Shown: positions 60,114 through 64,000 of the stretch, in pieces
Numbering within the stretch: the first letter of the stretch is position 1
Layout of the letters: every line of letters begins with the position of its first letter
Position numbers and translations under genes: made by a program
Notes under the pieces: model-generated
What the model was told of the DNA's origin: nothing
Databases searched by the model: none
Seen by the model: the letters and a program-made list of their open reading frames with translations, nothing else
Assembly (NCBI RefSeq): GCF_009932725.1
Contig: NZ_BLJU01000003.1
Span: 496,001-560,000, forward strand
Length of the DNA: 64,000 nucleotides
DNA from: Pseudomonas yangonensis
Lineage (GTDB): Bacteria > Pseudomonadota > Gammaproteobacteria > Pseudomonadales > Pseudomonadaceae
Reading direction: 5' to 3'

Positions 60114-61100
60114 TCAAGCCGCCGCGGTCTGCGGTGCCTCTTCGCGCTTGGCGTAACGCTGCGCCAGCACCGCGCAGACCATCAGCTGGATCTGGTGGAA
60201 CAGCATCAGCGGCAGAATCAGCACGCCGATGGCGCCGCCAGCGAATAGCACCTGCGCCATGGGCACCCCGGTGGCCAGGCTCTTTTTCGAACCGCAGAAA
60301 AGAATGGTGATGCGGTCCTCCAGGCTGAAGCCCAGCCATTTGCCCAGCAAATGAGTCAGCACCAGGGCCAGGGCCAGCAATACGCAGCAGGCGAAGGTCA
60401 CGGCCAGCAGGGTGAGCAGCGGTACCTCCTGCCACAGGCCGCCGATCACAGCGGCGCTGAAGGCGGTGTAAACCACCAGCAGGATCGAGCTCTGGTCCAC
60501 GTATTTCAGCCAGCTCTTGTTCTTCGTCACCCAGGCGCCGATCCAGCGCTGGGCGATCTGGCCGAGGACGAACGGCAGCAGCAGTTGCAGGCTGATCTTG
60601 CCGATGGCGTCGAGGGTCGAGCCGCTGTCACCCTGCACGCCCATCAGCAGCGCCACCAACAACGGGGTGACGAAGATGCCGAGCAGGCTGGACGCCGCCG
60701 CGCTGCAGATGGCTGCCGGGATATTGCCGCGCGCCAGCGAGGTGAAGGCGATGGCCGACTGCACGGTGGCCGGCAGGGCACATAGGTAGAGCATGCCCAG
60801 ATACAGCTCATTGCCCAGCAACGGCTCCAGCGCCGGCTTGAGCGCAAGGCCGAGCAGCGGGAAGAGTATGAAGGTGCAGGAGAACACCAGCAGGTGCAGG
60901 CGCCAGTGTCCGGCGCCTGCGACGATCGCCTGGCGCGACAGCTTGGCGCCATGCAGGAAGAACAGCAGAGCGATGGCCAGGTTGGTGATCCACTCGAAGA
61001 TCGTTGCGATCTGGCCGCTGGCAGGCAGCAGCGTGGCAGCGAGCACCACGGCAAGCAGAGTCAGGGTGAAGGCATCGGGTAACAGGCGGCGCAGGAACAT
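60114..61100 (-). CDS. Bile acid:sodium symporter-family (BASS) transporter
   Basis: A 328-residue membrane protein with about ten helices, of the YfeH-like BASS branch. Family stretches are FLHGAKLSRQAIVAG, CALPATVQSAIAFTSLARGNIPAAICSAAASSLLGIFVTPLL and ITILFCGSKKSLATGVPMAQVLF; the crossing helices GCATVQ-like and CGSKKS form the sodium site. The substrate is unknown; in bacteria members move organic anions. The start at 61100 is an ATG. The gene is divergent from an AraC regulator 81 bp away that may control it. Confidence 0.9.
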   Translation of the reverse strand: MFLRRLLPDAFTLTLLAVVLAATLLPASGQIATIFEWITNLAIALLFFLHGAKLSRQAIVAGAGHWRLHLLVFSCTFILFPLLGLALKPALEPLLGNELYLGMLYLCALPATVQSAIAFTSLARGNIPAAICSAAASSLLGIFVTPLLVALLMGVQGDSGSTLDAIGKISLQLLLPFVLGQIAQRWIGAWVTKNKSWLKYVDQSSILLVVYTAFSAAVIGGLWQEVPLLTLLAVTFACCVLLALALVLTHLLGKWLGFSLEDRITILFCGSKKSLATGVPMAQVLFAGGAIGVLILPLMLFHQIQLMVCAVLAQRYAKREEAPQTAAA

Positions 61101-61181
61101 GGCGAATCTCGGGCTTGCGATACGGAAGGTCGCCACATTATCGTCATCGAGAACTTCCGACTAACGCCAAAGAGCCAGCAA

Positions 61182-61973
61182 GTGTCGCCAAACAGACATC
61201 CAGCAGCCTTCTATCGTAACCTTCCCGAGCTGCCGAGCCTGCCACGGCCGCTGTATGGCCGGGTCGAGTCGCTGACCAACCGGGCGCTGACCTTTCGCCA
61301 TACGCACCCCTGGGTACAGCTGTCCTATGCCATCGCCGGCGTGCTCGAGGTGCAGACCGCCGGCGCGCGCTTCGTCGCTCCACCGCAGCGCGCGGTGTGG
61401 GTGCCGGCCGGCGTCGAGCACCGCGTGTTCAGCTCGCCGCGCACCGAAATGCGTAGCCTGTACATCGATGGCGAAGCGGTACCCTGGGGGCCGGGCGCGT
61501 GTCGGGTGCTGGCGGTCAGCCCGCTGCTGCGCGAGCTGATCCGTCGCTTCAGCGCTCTGCCGGCCGAATACGACGAACAGGGCGCGCCGGGCCGGCTGGC
61601 CGCGGTGTTGCTGGATGAGCTGCAGGCCGCACCGGAAGTCGCGCTGATGTTGCCGCTGCCACAGGATGCGCGGCTGCGCGAGGTGTGCCAGGGGCTGGAA
61701 GATGCCAACCTGCGTCAGCTTGGCCTGGGGGAATGGGCTGCGCGCCTGGGCGTATCGGAAAAGACCCTGAGCCGGCTGTTCCTGCGCGAAACCGGTCTGA
61801 GTTTCCGCGCCTGGCGCCAGCGTCAGCGCCTGCTCGATGCGCTGGCGCCGCTGGAGCAGGGCGAACGCGTCACCGACGTGGCGCTGGCCTGTGGTTACGA
61901 CTCGCTGTCGGCCTTTATCGCTGCCTTTCGCCAGCAGTTCGGCGTAACTCCGGGGGAGTTCTTTCGCGAGTAG
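61182..61973 (+). CDS. AraC-family regulator with N-terminal cupin
   Basis: A 263-residue regulator. The N-terminal cupin has RHTHPWVQLSYAIAGVLEVQTAG and WVPAGVEHRVFS; the C-terminal HTH has LGEWAARLGVSEKTLSRLFLRETGLSFRAWRQRQRLLDAL and VALACGYDSLSAFIAAFRQQFGVTPGEFF. The start is GTG at 61182. It is divergent from the BASS transporter and is the likely regulator of that gene. This arrangement resembles the NimR/NimT pattern, but that is only an analogy. Confidence 0.9.
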   Translation: MSPNRHPAAFYRNLPELPSLPRPLYGRVESLTNRALTFRHTHPWVQLSYAIAGVLEVQTAGARFVAPPQRAVWVPAGVEHRVFSSPRTEMRSLYIDGEAVPWGPGACRVLAVSPLLRELIRRFSALPAEYDEQGAPGRLAAVLLDELQAAPEVALMLPLPQDARLREVCQGLEDANLRQLGLGEWAARLGVSEKTLSRLFLRETGLSFRAWRQRQRLLDALAPLEQGERVTDVALACGYDSLSAFIAAFRQQFGVTPGEFFRE

Positions 61974-61988
61974 CTGTGCCTTGGCGCT

Positions 61989-63077
61989 TTACTGCAGCTC
62001 CACGGCGAGCGCCTTGCCACCGACCTGTTGCCAGGTGCCGCGCAACGTGCCGTCCGCTCGTAGCTGCAGATCGAAGCGGGCCGGCGTGTCGCCGCCTTCC
62101 TGCAGGCGCAGGCAGCCGTCGCGCAAATCTCGACCATCCAGCTCGATACGCGTGGCGTACTTGTCGTAGAAGTAGGCGCTGGACTGCGGGCGGCTGTTCT
62201 CGCTGGTGCCTACGATCAGGGTGATGGGGTAGCGGCCGTCGATCTTGCCCCAGTACACGCCGCCAGCCTTCAGATCGCCTGGATGCTGGCAGTCACTGCG
62301 TCGCTCCAGCAGCAGGCAGCGCCCGTAGGTGCTGAGGTCAGCGTCAAGCTCGGCGTAGGGCACGCGGTTGACGAAGTCGCCGAGGTCATCCAGAGCGCGA
62401 GCTGCGTGGGGAGCGCAACCGCCGGCGGTCAGCGTCAGTCGTTGTTTGCCGAGTTGCAGGCGGTCGTAGCGAAGGTCGGCAGCGCTGCGACTGGGCAGGC
62501 AATGTCGATACATGCCGCGCTGTTCGTCGCTGTATTCGTCGTGGTCGTCAGGGGAGAGCGATACCTGCTCGTCGCCATATCCGCTAGGGACGGGGATGCC
62601 GGCCAGATAGTCTTCGATGCGCTTGCTTCGTTCCCGGCCGATGCGTTCGCCCAGGCGCTGCAGACCGGCCGATGTGAAGAGCTGGCTCAGGCCTATGGGG
62701 TGGCCGCTGGCCAGATCGAACAGGTAAGTGACATGGCCCATGCTGGTATAGGCCCCGGTGTATTCGCCGCTGATGGTCAGGGACAGGAAACCTGGTTGTT
62801 CGGCATCGATCCGGTAATCCAGGCTATTGGTGCCCCAGATTTCACCTTCCTTCGGCCAGATGCGCTCGAAAGGTGAACGCTCGAAGCGCCCAGGCAGCCC
62901 TTCCAGTTCCATGGCGTGCAGGAAAGTGTTGATGCGCCGCACCGCCAGGCTGTCGCCTTGCAGCACGGGGAAGCGATAGGTCGCCCAGTCGCTGCGCTTG
63001 GCTTCAAGGTCTTCGAAGCGCAGCTCGGCTGCCACCGGCAAGGCGGCGCTAAGCAGTAAAAGAGAAAGAAAACGCAT
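61989..63077 (-). CDS. Secreted protein of unknown function
   Basis: A 362-residue protein with a signal peptide (MRFLSLLLLSAALPVAAELR). The middle has GEYTGAYTSMGHVTYLFDLASGHPIGLSQLF, which resembles the DUF3298/RsiV-like fold, and the C-terminus has VGGKALAVELQ. Several Cys (HCLPS, GGCAP, RCLLL, DCQHP) could form disulfides. Its function is not known. It converges on the AraC regulator with a 15-bp gap. The start at 63077 is chosen for the signal peptide and a GGAGGG ribosome site. Confidence 0.78.
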   Translation of the reverse strand: MRFLSLLLLSAALPVAAELRFEDLEAKRSDWATYRFPVLQGDSLAVRRINTFLHAMELEGLPGRFERSPFERIWPKEGEIWGTNSLDYRIDAEQPGFLSLTISGEYTGAYTSMGHVTYLFDLASGHPIGLSQLFTSAGLQRLGERIGRERSKRIEDYLAGIPVPSGYGDEQVSLSPDDHDEYSDEQRGMYRHCLPSRSAADLRYDRLQLGKQRLTLTAGGCAPHAARALDDLGDFVNRVPYAELDADLSTYGRCLLLERRSDCQHPGDLKAGGVYWGKIDGRYPITLIVGTSENSRPQSSAYFYDKYATRIELDGRDLRDGCLRLQEGGDTPARFDLQLRADGTLRGTWQQVGGKALAVELQ

Positions 63078-63103
63078 AAGGCCCTCCATGGCCAGAAGTC
63101 GAG

Positions 63104-63391
63104 TTACTCGCTCGGCTTTTTCAGCTTGGGATTGGGGAAGAACTGCACGGCCTGCACATTGGGATCGGCCGCCTTGGGCTTGAGACCGCTGACGTTGACC
63201 CGGGTCGGCAGCTCCTTGGGCACCGAGTTGCCGCGCGCATCGAGGGTGTCGGCGTAGCCGCACTTCACGCATTCGCGGTGCGGTACGCCGTCGACGTTCC
63301 ACATCTTGATGCTGTCGGTCTCGCTGCACGCCGGGCACACGGCGCCGGCGATAAAGCGTTTCGGGGTGCTGTTCACAGGCGCATCGCTCAT
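63104..63391 (-). CDS. yheV: YheV-family putative metal-binding protein
   Basis: A 95-residue zinc-ribbon-like protein with two Cys pairs (AVCPACSETDSIKMW and HRECVKCGYADTLDARG) that should bind one zinc. The end LKKPSE is basic. It overlaps the end of prlC by four bases (ATGA), so the two are coupled. The prlC-yheV pair is standard in pseudomonads. Function unknown. Confidence 0.92.
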   Translation of the reverse strand: MSDAPVNSTPKRFIAGAVCPACSETDSIKMWNVDGVPHRECVKCGYADTLDARGNSVPKELPTRVNVSGLKPKAADPNVQAVQFFPNPKLKKPSE

Positions 63392-64000
63392 GCGGCCTCC
63401 TGGCTCAGGCCGAGGTGACGCAACAGGGCATCGATGCTCGGCTCGCGGCCGCGGAAGTCGACGAACAGCACCATGGGTTCCTGCGAACCGCCACGGGCCA
63501 GGATGGCTTCGCGGAAGGCGCGGCCGGTATCGGCGTTGAACACGCCTTCTTCCTCGAATTTCGAGAAGGCATCGGCGCTGAGCACTTCGGCCCACTTGTA
63601 GCTGTAGTAACCGGCCGCATAGCCGCCGGCGAAAATGTGCGCAAAGCCGTTGGCGAAGCGGTTGTAGGCCGGCGGGCGCAGTACCGAGACTTCGGCGCGC
63701 ACGCCTTCGAGCACGTCCAGCACGCTGCGACCGTCGCCGTGGCTGGCGTGCAGCTCGAAGTCGAACAGCGAGAACTCCAGCTGACGCACCATCATCAGCC
63801 CGGACTGGAAGTTCTTCGCCGCCAGCATCTTGTCCAGCATGGCCTGCGGCAGCGCCTCGCCGGTCTCATGGTGGCCGGAAATCAGCGCCAGGCCTTCGGG
63901 CTCCCAGCACCAGTTCTCCATGAACTGGCTGGGCAGCTCGACTGCATCCCAGGCCACGCCGTTGATGCCCGAGGCGCCGGCGTGCTCGACGCGGGTCAGC
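63388..64000 (-). CDS. prlC: Oligopeptidase A (PrlC), C-terminal part, cut by window end
   Basis: The last 204 codons of an M3-family metallopeptidase that begins past the window. Visible stretches are LTRVEHAGASGINGVAWDAVELPSQFMENW, GGYAAGYYSYKWAEVLSADAFSKFEEEGVFNADTG and RGREPSIDALLRHLGLSQEAA, all typical of the end of OpdA/PrlC. The zinc HExxH motif lies just beyond the window. It degrades peptides, including signal peptides, in the cytoplasm. It is followed by yheV. Confidence 0.95.
   Translation of the reverse strand, partial: LTRVEHAGASGINGVAWDAVELPSQFMENWCWEPEGLALISGHHETGEALPQAMLDKMLAAKNFQSGLMMVRQLEFSLFDFELHASHGDGRSVLDVLEGVRAEVSVLRPPAYNRFANGFAHIFAGGYAAGYYSYKWAEVLSADAFSKFEEEGVFNADTGRAFREAILARGGSQEPMVLFVDFRGREPSIDALLRHLGLSQEAA

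Overview
The window is a GC-rich, gene-dense stretch of a Pseudomonas chromosome. The gene content and local gene orders match the genus, and the mannitol operon plus the SbtA/SbtB pair suggest an environmental species such as one of the P. mendocina/oleovorans group. That placement is inference from gene content; no rRNA or marker gene is present. About 60 protein genes are visible, two of them cut by the window ends. I see no tRNA, rRNA, CRISPR array, prophage or insertion sequence.

Layout. 1-7.6 kb: end of a COG0523 zinc GTPase (ZigA type) with a DUF1826 gene, a second COG0523 GTPase, an alpha/beta hydrolase, a DUF3301 protein, a zinc-ribbon protein, an acyl-CoA thioesterase and a TPR/membrane-protein pair. 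7.6-11.4 kb: a glutamine-synthetase-like enzyme and a class III aminotransferase, divergent from a GntR/FCD regulator, with two palindromic operators between them. 11.5-16 kb: an SMI1/KNR4 protein, a three-gene envelope operon of unknown function and ElaA. 16-20.2 kb: a Tim44-like protein, a TetR regulator and two tandem TRAP solute-binding lipoproteins. 20.2-26 kb: uvrD, a PAS-GGDEF-EAL membrane protein and a VOC protein. 26.2-33 kb: metNIQ, a lipoprotein, and znuBC-zur divergent from znuA. 33.3-37.8 kb: an MFS permease, a glucose-6-phosphate dehydrogenase divergent from an RpiR/HexR-type regulator, and two small genes. 38-42.2 kb: a two-subunit molybdenum hydroxylase and an XdhC-like factor. 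42.2-49 kb: a LysR regulator, pyruvate carboxylase pycAB, an SbtA-type bicarbonate transporter, an SbtB-like PII protein and a beta-carbonic anhydrase. 49.2-58.9 kb: the complete mannitol/polyol operon mtlEFGKDYZ with mtlR. 58.9-64 kb: a LexA-boxed radical SAM gene, a BASS transporter, an AraC regulator, a secreted protein, yheV and the end of prlC.

How the genes work together. The most interesting block is 42.2-49 kb. A two-subunit pyruvate carboxylase, which consumes bicarbonate, is followed directly by a predicted bicarbonate importer, its PII-like partner and a carbonic anhydrase. This looks like an inorganic-carbon supply module for anaplerosis in a heterotroph. The mtl operon imports mannitol or arabitol by an ABC transporter, oxidises it to fructose or xylulose and phosphorylates these; the resulting hexose phosphate would enter the Entner-Doudoroff route through enzymes such as the glucose-6-phosphate dehydrogenase found here. 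Zinc uptake (znuABC/zur) and two COG0523 GTPases form a zinc-homeostasis theme.

Intergenic regions carry many paired inverted repeats of two or three families (GTAGGAGCGGC..., GTAGCCCGGATG..., GTAGGGTGG...). They usually lie after genes or between convergent genes, and twice lie inside the mtl operon. Several regulatory palindromes are clear by eye: a LexA box, a HexR-like box, a LysR-type palindrome and a pair of GntR-type sites.
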